A stretch of DNA of 44,606 nt from Microcella pacifica (GTDB lineage Bacteria; Actinomycetota; Actinomycetes; Actinomycetales; Microbacteriaceae): contig NZ_VIKT02000020.1 of the NCBI RefSeq assembly GCF_009371975.2, positions 1-44,606 on the forward strand, read 5' to 3'. This document shows positions 1 through 6,477 of this stretch, one piece after another (within the stretch, counting starts at the first letter, position 1; every line of letters starts with the position of its first letter). The translations under genes and the position numbers were made by a program. The notes beneath the pieces are model-generated. The model searched no databases. It saw nothing but the letters and a program-made list of their open reading frames with translations, and was not told the DNA's origin.

Positions 1-396
1 GTTGATGCCTTTCGAGTTGGGGTAAGAGACTTCTCGAAGGATCACACGGTGACCGCGTTCACGTCAGCAACGACGTGCGCGACCACCGTGGGTTACACCA
101 CTATGCGGGACTCCACTCAGTACTGGGCCGACGTAAGGCCGTTCCGCGATGACTACGCATTCAACAAGACGCTGCGCGAGATTCGTAATACGGTCGCGGG
201 TCACATCATGGGCAAGCAGGTTGGACTGCTCAACTCAGCCGGTTGGATTGCGTCCCGAGCTGCGGTCCCACGTACGACCGATGGCGTGATGACGAGTCAG
301 ATCGTTGGCTACTCGGTAACCGTGCTCCAGGCCCTACTGAAGTACTCGCGTGGGCTGCACACCTGCATGAGTATGTCTGACTCTGTGAAGGGTTGA
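1..396 (+). CDS. Hypothetical protein, 5' end cut by window edge
   Basis: The frame is open from base 1 to the TGA at 394-396, so at least 131 residues are present and the true start probably lies before the window; the internal GTG at 49 has no convincing ribosome binding site. The visible part is rich in Thr, Ser and Val, with a mixed hydrophilic profile and no obvious membrane segment. I do not recognise the family. An inverted repeat begins at its stop codon and may end its transcript. It belongs to the element's accessory genes and is read toward the minus-strand cargo operon. Confidence 0.5.
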   Translation, partial: VDAFRVGVRDFSKDHTVTAFTSATTCATTVGYTTMRDSTQYWADVRPFRDDYAFNKTLREIRNTVAGHIMGKQVGLLNSAGWIASRAAVPRTTDGVMTSQIVGYSVTVLQALLKYSRGLHTCMSMSDSVKG

Positions 397-437
397 GGCC
401 CGACCCCGGATCTCCCCAATGCACAGTGCCGGGCCTC
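395..437 (+). terminator. Hairpin after the first ORF
   Basis: GAGGCCCG (395-402) and CGGGCCTC (430-437) form a perfect 8-bp stem around a 27-nt loop, starting inside the stop codon of the upstream ORF. There is no T-run, so this is a possible rather than a clear terminator. Confidence 0.35.
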
Positions 438-740
438 GTGCCGACCGTCTCACGGGTTCCACTCCAGCGGGCCGGTCGGCGTCCGGACCGAGGAGCGGGA
501 AGTCGCAGTACCCCGGAATCTTCCTGCGAGCCTCTACTATCTCCGGCTCCAGCATCTTGTTTGTTCAGCGGGCAAGGAAGACTCTGCGAGGCCGGGGAAG
601 TGTTCTCTGAGCCAGGCCGCGTTCGTTGGACTGTCCGGTGCCTCGATGCTTCCCGACTCTGTCAAGACTACGACGCGCCACGAGGGGACGGCGATCATCT
701 CGTGCCGCTTCCCTCAGCATCGTCTTCGAGAGTTGCGTGG
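438..740. other. Gene-poor stretch in the element
   Basis: No gene is supported here. The open frames on both strands have Arg/Pro/Ser-rich translations typical of shadow frames and lack ribosome binding sites. It separates the first plus-strand ORF from the 3' end of the minus-strand cargo operon. Confidence 0.5.
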
Positions 741-1418
741 CTATTTCTTCTCTCGACGCGCCTGGAGATTCTCTAGTAGTCGCGCTTGTTCAGCACGACG
801 ATCAGCGTCAAACGCATCTAGCATCGGCTCAACTAGCGAAGGGTCTTTGATCCAGTTGTCGATCAAGTCGAGGTGTGCCCGACCTATTCCGATCTGGGAA
901 GGGTGCATAGCCTGTGCGCGCTTCTGCGGTGTCATCTCTCCTAGCGCGTCTCGTTTCGATCTTGCTTCCGATGCGAGCCATCGGGCAAGCCGCTTCGCCG
1001 TGTCTTGACCGGCAAGGTCACACGCTCGGACCAACTCAGTGAAGGCCTGCATTTCTTGCTCCCGACCTTGCTCGTCGAGTAGGGCTGAGTTGTTCGCGTA
1101 CCAGTACCAATCCCGCAAGTCCAATGCGAAAGTTCTGCGCCATCGGAGATCACGCTCAGCCCGATCCTCCGTTCTGAATTGAGCTGCCTGTTCGTTCGCA
1201 TCGCGTGACGCTCGGTACGACCTATATGCCAGGTAGATCGCTGCCACCGCGAGAAGCACCGTCGAGATCGGGACGATCCAGTCCAGGAAGAAGTTCGGTT
1301 GGGCGAGTAACCCGTAGATCTTCCGAAGCCAGAACCAATCGTTTTCGGCATCCGGGTTCGGTCCCGAACCGCCTACTTCGAGATTGAGTATGAGAGTCGC
1401 TGGATCACATGCCAGCAA
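741..1418 (-). CDS. Single-pass membrane protein, hypothetical
   Basis: A 225-residue protein with one clear membrane helix at about residues 43-66, followed by a long charged cytoplasmic region (about 67-225) rich in Arg, Glu, Asp and Ala that looks mostly helical and ends in a Lys/Arg tail. Family not recognised; the topology (short outer N-terminus, one helix, helical cytoplasmic part) recurs in accessory membrane proteins of unknown role. The start is TTG at 1416-1418, because no ATG or GTG precedes the helix; a GGGAAGAG ribosome binding site lies just upstream. It overlaps the end of the lipoprotein gene by 14 bp, so the two are probably translationally coupled. It is the last gene of the cargo operon. 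Confidence 0.7.
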   Translation of the reverse strand: MLACDPATLILNLEVGGSGPNPDAENDWFWLRKIYGLLAQPNFFLDWIVPISTVLLAVAAIYLAYRSYRASRDANEQAAQFRTEDRAERDLRWRRTFALDLRDWYWYANNSALLDEQGREQEMQAFTELVRACDLAGQDTAKRLARWLASEARSKRDALGEMTPQKRAQAMHPSQIGIGRAHLDLIDNWIKDPSLVEPMLDAFDADRRAEQARLLENLQARREKK

Positions 1419-1848
1419 GGAACTCTTCCCATCCCTCGCACGCGGGGGTGTCCTCTCTTCCGCCGCAGTAGCTCGGAAGGATGAACCCTGCTTCTTCGCG
1501 CAAGTCCAGGCCTTCGAAGCTGGTCACGCCGAATACGGCAGGAATCGAGACGCCCGAGTAGAAGAAGTCTTCCGGGCCATCACAGGCCGTATAGATGGGT
1601 TCAACTATCTCGGCCCACTTCGCCTCTTCGTCGGCCTGAATCTCCGCTTGCGTGTCGAGGTCAAGTTCCACGAAGTCATCGGCATAGAACGGGTGTGACC
1701 GGTACAGCGCGGCCTGTTCGATTCCAGCATTGTTGAACGCCGACTTGCAATCGATTGTGGTCTGAGGCTCGGGTGCCGAACACCCACTGAGGGCAGTGGC
1801 GGCGACCGCGATGGTGAAGAGGCTCGTTGCGAACCGGAAAGGTGACAT
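1405..1848 (-). CDS. Putative lipoprotein, hypothetical
   Basis: A 147-residue secreted protein. Seen: a short basic N-terminus, a hydrophobic h-region and a lipobox ALSGC with the acylated Cys at residue 23, then a Pro/Glu linker. The mature part is acidic and holds several further Cys residues, which could form disulfides outside the cell. Family not recognised. ATG at 1846-1848 is chosen because it begins exactly at the signal peptide; the open frame runs further upstream but encodes unrelated Ser/Arg-rich sequence and overlaps the small membrane gene. It lies between the 50-residue membrane peptide and the single-pass membrane protein, so three successive products of this operon are envelope proteins. 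Confidence 0.75.
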   Translation of the reverse strand: MSPFRFATSLFTIAVAATALSGCSAPEPQTTIDCKSAFNNAGIEQAALYRSHPFYADDFVELDLDTQAEIQADEEAKWAEIVEPIYTACDGPEDFFYSGVSIPAVFGVTSFEGLDLREEAGFILPSYCGGREDTPACEGWEEFLAGM

Positions 1849-1945
1849 GAGGTCACCGTAGCAATCAGCCCCAAGAGCGAGAAGCGCGGAAGATCTTTCT
1901 GGCCGCGCCGAGAATCTTCTCTCTGACTCTCGGTCAGCGATTCCT

Positions 1946-2098
1946 TTATTCCGATGACCGATTCTTGATCCGCCGATAGACCCATTGGAGTACTCGAAAG
2001 ACGAGCTGAAGCAGCGCCCAGGCGAAGGCGATGATGGCGAACAGAAGTCCCCCAAGAACGCTGAGCCAATCGTCACCGTGCGGAGTTCGATTGGACAT
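1946..2098 (-). CDS. Small membrane peptide (50 aa), hypothetical
   Basis: A short gene of 50 codons. Its ATG (2096-2098) overlaps the TGA of the upstream TY-Chap2-like gene (2098-2100) as TGATG, a classic coupled start; the stop TAA is at 1946-1948. The product has a polar N-terminus (about 1-10), one hydrophobic helix at about residues 11-34 rich in Leu, Ala, Ile and Phe, then an amphipathic basic tail with several Arg and Lys. It could be a membrane anchor, a small regulator of its neighbours or a toxin-like peptide; sequence alone does not decide. The coupling and the helix with positive-inside tail are the evidence that it is real. Confidence 0.6.
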   Translation of the reverse strand: MSNRTPHGDDWLSVLGGLLFAIIAFAWALLQLVFRVLQWVYRRIKNRSSE

Positions 2099-3186
2099 CA
2101 GAGCAGATCCCCAAAGGTCTCGGTGGCCAGGCGGAGGATCGAGCGCTTCGCGCGCTCGTAGGCGGGCAGGAGGTTGACAGCGCGGTCGCGCGTGTAGGCG
2201 CGTCCGTCAACAGTGATTGCTGCTACCGGCTCGTCGTCTCGAAGCACGATCCAGCAGTGAGACTCGGGTTCGTGTGGGAGACCGAGCGTAGCGGCACCAC
2301 GAAGGTGCTCTCGGAGGGGTGTGAACTTGTCGATATGTCCGAGGACTTCCTGTTCGTCGTCACTGGATGAGTCAATGAACTCATTGCGTACGTCCCAACG
2401 CTCCTTGGCTTTCAGGGTGATGTTGAGCAGGGTGGCGATGAGCCGGTACGTCAGGGTGATTGGCCTGCTGGTGGGGGTCTCCTTGGGGTGTTCAAGCCGT
2501 GCAGAGACTTCGAGTGCCTTGATCTGCTCGTGCGGGTCATTCGCGGCGAGCGATTCAGCCCAGGTGGTCACAATCGCGTCGCGCGTTTCGGAGCCGGGAG
2601 GGTGATGGACCTGGATACGTCCTGCGCGATTGAGCATGATGCAGACTTGCTGCCACATGTCGCCGTCGCGCGGATCGAATAGGCACAAGACGTCGTACAT
2701 GCCACCGCCTGGGTGCATCTCATGAACGACGAGTCCGGGGTGGCGGCGCACCAACTCGCTCGCGATCCACCAAGATTCTGCTGCCACGAAGCGCGCAGAA
2801 GGTTCGAACGCGGCGACTTGCGGTTCGGGTTCGGGTTCGGACTCTGGGTCGCCAGAGTCCACTGCGAGGAATCGAAGCGGTTCGGTAGCGGGCGAGCTGG
2901 CGATGAAACCGCGCCAGATGCCCTCCATGGTCTCGTGAAGGGAGAACTCGGCCTCTACGATGCCCCAGTTAGAGTTGTACGCCGAACTGGTGTCAGTGAG
3001 CCATTGGAGGTGGCTGACCCAAGAGCGGCCCTCGGGTCGCCCGCTGGCGCGATGTCCGCGCGATTTCATTTGGGCAAAGTCAGGCAGATAGAAGCTTTCG
3101 CCGTGTTCGTCGTAGATGCCGACTGGCACCTGCGAGGCGTAGCCCTCAACCCAGTCGTGGTGGACGGCGTAGTAGCGCTCAGGCAT
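2098..3186 (-). CDS. TY-Chap2-like putative peptide chaperone
   Basis: A 362-residue soluble protein. The middle part (about residues 125-190) has a Trp-Trp helix, then a histidine and the motif HPGGGMYDVLCLFD, which I associate with the actinobacterial TY-Chap2 family (named for likeness to type III secretion and YbjN peptide-binding chaperones). A Glu/Pro repeat at about residues 118-125 links it to the N-terminal part. The start at 3184-3186 is chosen because AAAGGAG lies seven bases upstream; the longer open frame has no such site. First gene of the cargo operon, divergent from the XRE gene. Family call is from motif memory only; function as a chaperone in conflict systems is an inference. 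Confidence 0.6.
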   Translation of the reverse strand: MPERYYAVHHDWVEGYASQVPVGIYDEHGESFYLPDFAQMKSRGHRASGRPEGRSWVSHLQWLTDTSSAYNSNWGIVEAEFSLHETMEGIWRGFIASSPATEPLRFLAVDSGDPESEPEPEPQVAAFEPSARFVAAESWWIASELVRRHPGLVVHEMHPGGGMYDVLCLFDPRDGDMWQQVCIMLNRAGRIQVHHPPGSETRDAIVTTWAESLAANDPHEQIKALEVSARLEHPKETPTSRPITLTYRLIATLLNITLKAKERWDVRNEFIDSSSDDEQEVLGHIDKFTPLREHLRGAATLGLPHEPESHCWIVLRDDEPVAAITVDGRAYTRDRAVNLLPAYERAKRSILRLATETFGDLL

Positions 3187-3357
3187 GGTGACTCCTTTCG
3201 TCCGCAACATCGCGTGAACCGTGCAAGGGGAGTTGCGCTCCCGGTATCGGCTAGCGGCGTAAGGGTCCGCAAGTGCGCGGATCGAGTTCCTCTCTGAAGT
3301 CCTCGACGACGGGTATGAACGCCCTCCAGGGCGGTTCTGCACTTCTTAGCGCGTAGT

Positions 3358-3375
3358 TACGCTCTATAGAGCGTA
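3358..3375. promoter_or_regulatory. Perfect 18-bp palindrome, probable XRE operator
   Basis: TACGCTCTATAGAGCGTA is a perfect 9+9 palindrome. It lies between the divergent XRE and TY-Chap2-like genes, 10 bp before the XRE start. Its centre contains TATAGA on both strands, so it can overlap a -10 element facing either way. Likely the autoregulatory operator of the XRE protein. Confidence 0.6.
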
Positions 3376-3385
3376 TCGCGCCGCT

Positions 3386-3682
3386 GTGACATTGACGCGG
3401 GTTCGGTCAACTGGAGGTGTGCCAGAGCGAGACGAACCCCGAACGCCGGACTTCGCAGAATTGCGATTCTTCTTGGCGCGGATGCGCCGTGAACGACGGC
3501 TGACGCTAGAGCAGCTTGCCGAGCGATCCGGCATCGGACGCCGCAGCCTCGTGCAGCTCGAATCCGGTGAATCGAGGGGCACCCTGGCGACCTGGTTTGC
3601 CGTCGCCGAGGGATTGGATGTCGAGATCGGCGTGCTCGTGTCGGCCCTCTATGGTCCAGGCCGAGAACGGCGCGTCAAGTAG
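3386..3682 (+). CDS. XRE-family HTH transcriptional regulator
   Basis: A 98-residue DNA-binding protein. A Cro/C1-type five-helix domain spans about residues 28-85: the helix LTLEQLAERSGIGRRSLVQLE is the helix-turn-helix, followed by SGESRGTLATWFAVAEGLDV, the usual last two helices. No partner or enzyme domain. GTG at 3386 is the most upstream plausible start; GTG at 3419 has a GGAGG but only one base of spacing. It is divergent from the cargo operon, and the 18-bp palindrome just upstream is its likely operator. It probably represses itself and perhaps the operon. No toxin gene follows it, so a HipB-like antitoxin role is not supported. Confidence 0.8.
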   Translation: MTLTRVRSTGGVPERDEPRTPDFAELRFFLARMRRERRLTLEQLAERSGIGRRSLVQLESGESRGTLATWFAVAEGLDVEIGVLVSALYGPGRERRVK

Positions 3683-3754
3683 CGCTCCTTTTCGGCGAGC
3701 GCCGAAATGTAGTCCGGGGACTACCCAAATTTGACGACCCCCCAACCATGTTCT

Positions 3755-3803
3755 TTTCCTGAAACGAGCCAGAACCGCAGGAATGCTGTTTCGAAAAACG
3801 AGC
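3755..3803. repeat. Two TTTYCWGAAACRAGC-type sites
   Basis: TTTCCTGAAACGAGC (3755-3769) and a weaker copy TTTCGAAAAACGAGC (3789-3803), same orientation, 34 bp apart, in the convergent gap between the XRE gene and the next gene. The same motif recurs at 5018 and 6329. The TTTC/GAAA core is itself an inverted repeat, as in an operator. Confidence 0.5.
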
Positions 3804-3841
3804 ATCACGTCTTCTTGCGTCCGACCGTCGCAAAGCACCAC

Positions 3842-4642
3842 CTACGAAGACGCGTCAGCTGCCCCCTCCGGCTCCGTCGCAACTTGGGAGGAGTCGGGTG
3901 CGGGTAGTTGCTTGCGGAGCCGTTTGAGGCTGCTGAGGCTCATTCCGAGCGCGTCGGCCTGCTGCGTTGGCCTGAGGCCGTCCGGGAGGGAGGCAAGCGC
4001 CTCCAGCGCCTCCGGTGTGACGACGGAGGGGCCACGCCGGGAGTTCAGTCCACCTTTCCGCCCGGCCTCGCGCCGTTCGATGATCCATTCCTCCGACCAG
4101 TCCCGGAGGGCGGCGCTCGCCGCATGGTCGGCCATGGTCTCGACGGTCTCGTCCTTCAGTCCGAGGCCCTTGCCATCGTGAGCATTCCATGTGCGACCGC
4201 GCTCGCGGATGCGAGTCTCGAACAGAGCCGCGAGCTGTTCGTGCGTCGGAGGGTCATATCCCTCGCCCTGGAGGTCATTGAAGATTTTGAATCCCCACGC
4301 TTGCAAGTAGTCCCAGACATCCAGGTAGTAGCTTCGAGCCTTCTGAACAACTTCGCCTGTCTGCGCGTTCACGCGCTGCTTCGCGTAAACGATTCGGAGT
4401 GGAGGAAAGCGCATCGCCTTGCGGTCGTTTCGTCCTGTGCCTCGTGCTCGTGTTGCCATCTTCGCAACACGGTGGAGCACTTCATCGCTAGGAGTCCCCA
4501 GGGGGGAACTGGCCTTTTCTGAGCCGCTGGCTCGTACCTTATTTGAGCTGGTCGATTCAGAGGGCTGAGCTACAGCCCTAACGCTGCTCTGCATCTCTCC
4601 GAGGGTGAGGCGGCGCTCGCCGCCCGGTACGCTTGTAGACAT
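3842..4642 (-). CDS. Hypothetical, probable DNA-binding element protein
   Basis: A 266-residue protein, family not recognised. The N-terminal 60 residues are Ser-rich and look disordered. The centre (about 75-190) is mixed helical with many aromatic and charged residues. Near residue 205 there is a GRKGGLNSRRG basic patch, and about residues 225-250 form a typical helix-turn-helix (TQQADALGMSLSSLKRLRKQ). ATG at 4640-4642 has GAGGA six bases upstream. It follows integrase and excisionase on the same strand, the position where integrated actinobacterial plasmids keep replication or copy-control genes; that role is inference only. No replication initiator motif was seen. Confidence 0.6.
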   Translation of the reverse strand: MSTSVPGGERRLTLGEMQSSVRAVAQPSESTSSNKVRASGSEKASSPLGTPSDEVLHRVAKMATRARGTGRNDRKAMRFPPLRIVYAKQRVNAQTGEVVQKARSYYLDVWDYLQAWGFKIFNDLQGEGYDPPTHEQLAALFETRIRERGRTWNAHDGKGLGLKDETVETMADHAASAALRDWSEEWIIERREAGRKGGLNSRRGPSVVTPEALEALASLPDGLRPTQQADALGMSLSSLKRLRKQLPAPDSSQVATEPEGAADASS

Positions 4643-4706
4643 AGCAATCCTCTAGCGCGTCCTTCCGATCCTGACCGACGGGAGGGCGCGCTGCTGTGTG
4701 AGGGGC

Positions 4707-4901
4707 TTACCGACCCGCGCGGACCTGGAGCGGGCGACCGAGGTCAGCGAGGGCGTCGGCAGGAATTCTGATGAGACGCCCCGCGACGCGCACGGCGGGC
4801 AACTCGCCCTGTGAGATCCAGCGGCGCACGCTCTTCTCAGAGACCGAGAGACGCTCGGCGGCGGTGGCAATAGTCACGTACTGGGGCGATGCAGTGGACA
4901 T
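4707..4901 (-). CDS. Excisionase-like HTH (MerR-type) protein
   Basis: A 64-residue protein made of one winged HTH of the excisionase/HTH_17 type: VTIATAAERLSVSEKSVRRW is the helix-turn-helix, then GELPAVRVAGRLIRIP is the wing that these proteins share. Such proteins bend DNA at the attachment site and steer integrase toward excision, or act as regulators. The ATG has GGAAC upstream. It lies directly downstream of the integrase gene on the same strand, separated by 133 bp that hold one of the repeated TTTCAGAAACGAGC sites. Excisionase is the likeliest role from context; a transcriptional regulator is the alternative. Confidence 0.75.
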   Translation of the reverse strand: MSTASPQYVTIATAAERLSVSEKSVRRWISQGELPAVRVAGRLIRIPADALADLGRPLQVRAGR

Positions 4902-5017
4902 GGCAGTTCCAATCGAGTTAGGACGATTGGATCTGTTGGGTCGATCACCATACCGAGCACTTCCCGCGATGGCGCGGGCGCTACGTCTACTCTAGTCCAT
5001 TCATGAGCAGTCGTCTG

Positions 5018-5032
5018 TTTTCAGAAACGAGC
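5018..5032. repeat. TTTYCWGAAACRAGC site between int and xis
   Basis: TTTTCAGAAACGAGC lies just past the integrase stop and about 120 bp upstream of the excisionase start. A near-identical site sits at about the same distance upstream of the integrase start (6329-6343). Confidence 0.5.
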
Positions 5033-5034
5033 GG

Positions 5035-6225
5035 TCAGCCCCCGGTGCCGGTTTCGGGCAGCTTGGTGACGTTAGGCGGCATGACCGGAGGCAGTACGGG
5101 CATCTTGTCGGCCAGCTCGGCGGCGCGGTCGGAGATCTTCTTGATGTAGTGGCGCTCGGTCACCGTGCTCTCGGAGTGGCCCAGGAAGTCACGAGTTTCG
5201 AAGAGGCTGGCACCTGCGGTGCCCATGAGGTGGGAGCCACCGAAGCTGCGCAAGTCGTGCTCTCGCACCAGGCGGCGCACGCCAGCAATGTCTCTTGCCG
5301 CGTTCCAAGTCTTGTTGAAGTCACTGTCGTGGATGAACTCGGAACGGCCCTTGGGAGCGAATAGGAGAGAGTCCGGGAAGGCCCCGACTCGGCTATTGAG
5401 ATGCGCCGTGAGAGGTCCCGTGATCCAGGTCGGCAGGGTTGCCATCCGAATGCCACGGTCACTCTTCGGGGGGCTGATGATCCAGCCCCGACCCGTCACA
5501 TACTGCGCCTGGCGGTGCACGTCGATGACATAGCGGCCATCAATGAGAGCGATGTCGCGGCGGCGGAGAGCGCGCCACTCAGAGAGGCGCAGGCCGCCAT
5601 AGGCGGCGATGAGCACGGCGAGCTTGTACCGGTCATCAATCTGATCGTAGAGGACGGCCAGCTCCTCCAGTGTGGGGGGCCGGAAGGTCCTATTGGTCTT
5701 GCTCTTGGTCAGCTTGGAGGGAACCGGATTCACCTCGATGATTCCGTCCTCCACTGCCGTGTTCAAGATCGCGCGCAGGACCCGCGCCTCTGCTCCTGCT
5801 GTGGTCTTCGTTCCCGGCGCAATGCGGTTGGCGTGCCAGGTGCGCACCCGTGCGGGCGTGATGGCGCTGAGCTTGTCACCCGCGAACTCTGAAAGGCCCT
5901 TCGCTACGTGCCTCCGGTACTCGGTGGCAGTCTTCGGGCGCAAGGGTTGACCCTGGGCATTCGAACGCTGAGAGATCCAGGTCTCGGCGTACACCGCGAA
6001 GGTCTCGGCACTGACCGTCTTCGGGTTCTTCCACTTGCCGCGCTGGATGTCGGTGCGGATCGAGGAGAGCCATGCACGTGCATCTGTTCGCGTCGAGTAG
6101 GTGAGCGCAGCCTTGTGGCGCTCACCGTCGGGGCCGATGTAGCTCGCTTGGAATCGACCGGAAGGGAGGGCGCGGATCGATCCCCAGTCTTCGCGGTTGG
6201 CCTTGTACTTCCGGGTCTCGGTCAT
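5035..6225 (-). CDS. Tyrosine recombinase / site-specific integrase
   Basis: A 396-residue integrase that joins and releases the element at the tRNA site by a phosphotyrosine mechanism. Domains: an N-terminal arm-binding domain (about 12-62) with the SGRFQASYIGPDG strand pair, a SAM-like core-binding domain (about 72-150) and the catalytic domain (about 180-370). All catalytic residues are visible: R213 (GGLRLSEWRAL), K254, H323 and R326 (EHDLR), H350 (FLGH) and nucleophile Y360 (ERHY). ATG at 6223-6225 is preferred because GGAGGAG lies seven bases upstream; the frame is open 19 codons further. It reads away from the attachment site 171 bp behind its start; between them are repeated CGTGCAATC sites. 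Confidence 0.93.
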   Translation of the reverse strand: MTETRKYKANREDWGSIRALPSGRFQASYIGPDGERHKAALTYSTRTDARAWLSSIRTDIQRGKWKNPKTVSAETFAVYAETWISQRSNAQGQPLRPKTATEYRRHVAKGLSEFAGDKLSAITPARVRTWHANRIAPGTKTTAGAEARVLRAILNTAVEDGIIEVNPVPSKLTKSKTNRTFRPPTLEELAVLYDQIDDRYKLAVLIAAYGGLRLSEWRALRRRDIALIDGRYVIDVHRQAQYVTGRGWIISPPKSDRGIRMATLPTWITGPLTAHLNSRVGAFPDSLLFAPKGRSEFIHDSDFNKTWNAARDIAGVRRLVREHDLRSFGGSHLMGTAGASLFETRDFLGHSESTVTERHYIKKISDRAAELADKMPVLPPVMPPNVTKLPETGTGG

Positions 6226-6244
6226 CGTCCCTGCTCCTCCATCG

Positions 6245-6271
6245 GATTGCACGTGCAATCTGCGTGCAATC
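6245..6271. repeat. Arm-type repeats CGTGCAATC
   Basis: GATTGCACGTGCAATC (6245-6260) is a perfect 16-bp palindrome made of two facing copies of GTGCAATC; a further direct copy CGTGCAATC is at 6263-6271, 11 bp on. With the copy at 6368-6376 these surround the integrase promoter and attachment core, as arm-type integrase sites do. Confidence 0.6.
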
Positions 6272-6328
6272 CAGACTGTCATCTGATGTCCATTCTAGGG
6301 CATCAAATCAGACAGCCGAGGCTCGCTA

Positions 6329-6343
6329 TTTCCAGAAACAAGC
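6329..6343. repeat. TTTYCWGAAACRAGC site upstream of int
   Basis: TTTCCAGAAACAAGC, about 110 bp upstream of the integrase start, matches the sites at 3755 and 5018 in sequence and orientation. Probably a regulator binding site shared by int and xis. Confidence 0.5.
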
Positions 6344-6367
6344 GGAATCTGGGGCATAAGCGCTGAG

Positions 6368-6376
6368 CGTGCAATC
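6368..6376. repeat. Third direct copy of CGTGCAATC
   Basis: CGTGCAATC, 20 bp left of the attachment core, in the same orientation as the copies at 6252-6260 and 6263-6271. Confidence 0.5.
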
Positions 6377-6395
6377 TAGCGAAATGTAGCGACTT

Positions 6396-6445
6396 TCTGA
6401 CTACGGATCAGAAGGTTGGGAGTTCGAGTCTCTCCGGGCGCGCCA
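6396..6445 (+). other. Attachment site: 3' half of tRNA-Arg(ACG)
   Basis: Only the 3' half of a tRNA is present. Seen: anticodon stem TCTGA (6396-6400) and TCAGA (6408-6412) around loop CTACGGA with anticodon ACG at 6403-6405, variable loop AGGTT, T-arm GGGAG/TTCGAGT/CTCTC (6418-6434), acceptor strand CGGGCGC (6435-6441), discriminator G and CCA (6443-6445). The matching 5' acceptor strand, D-arm and leader are absent; the bases before 6396 do not fold as tRNA. This is the usual scar of integration into a tRNA 3' end, with the complete gene restored at the other end of the element. Confidence 0.88.
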
Positions 6446-6465
6446 CACCGCCACTCGCCACCGGC

Positions 6466-6471
6466 TAGCCT
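6466..6471 (+). promoter_or_regulatory. Leaderless -10 of psuG
   Basis: TAGCCT followed by six bases and the GTG start, so the transcript would begin at or next to the start codon. The -35 region falls on the tRNA CCA end, so it is chromosomal sequence kept through integration. Confidence 0.6.
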
Positions 6472-6477
6472 TGCCCG

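Larger units (their letters stand above)
1..6445. mobile_element. Integrated element, right part (tRNA-Arg site)
   Basis: This is the right-hand part of a site-specific integrated element. Seen: a tyrosine integrase and an excisionase-like HTH gene next to a tRNA 3' fragment, repeated short sites around the integrase gene, mostly hypothetical cargo, and base composition clearly less GC-rich than the chromosome that follows. The right boundary is the CCA end of the tRNA-Arg(ACG) fragment at 6445; psuG begins 33 bp further on. The left end is not in the window, so the size and any conjugation or phage genes are unknown. No capsid, terminase, relaxase or FtsK-like gene is visible in this part, so plasmid-like element, phage satellite and prophage remnant all stay open. 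Confidence 0.85.

Noticed and set aside
334-555. 73-codon minus-strand frame
   Set aside because: No ribosome binding site and it runs antisense over the end of the first ORF.
393-776. 127-codon plus-strand frame
   Set aside because: Pro/Arg/Ser-rich, no ribosome binding site, overlaps the membrane-protein gene.
3386-3682. Antitoxin of a toxin-antitoxin pair
   Set aside because: No small toxin-like gene is coupled to it; the neighbour is a divergent operon.
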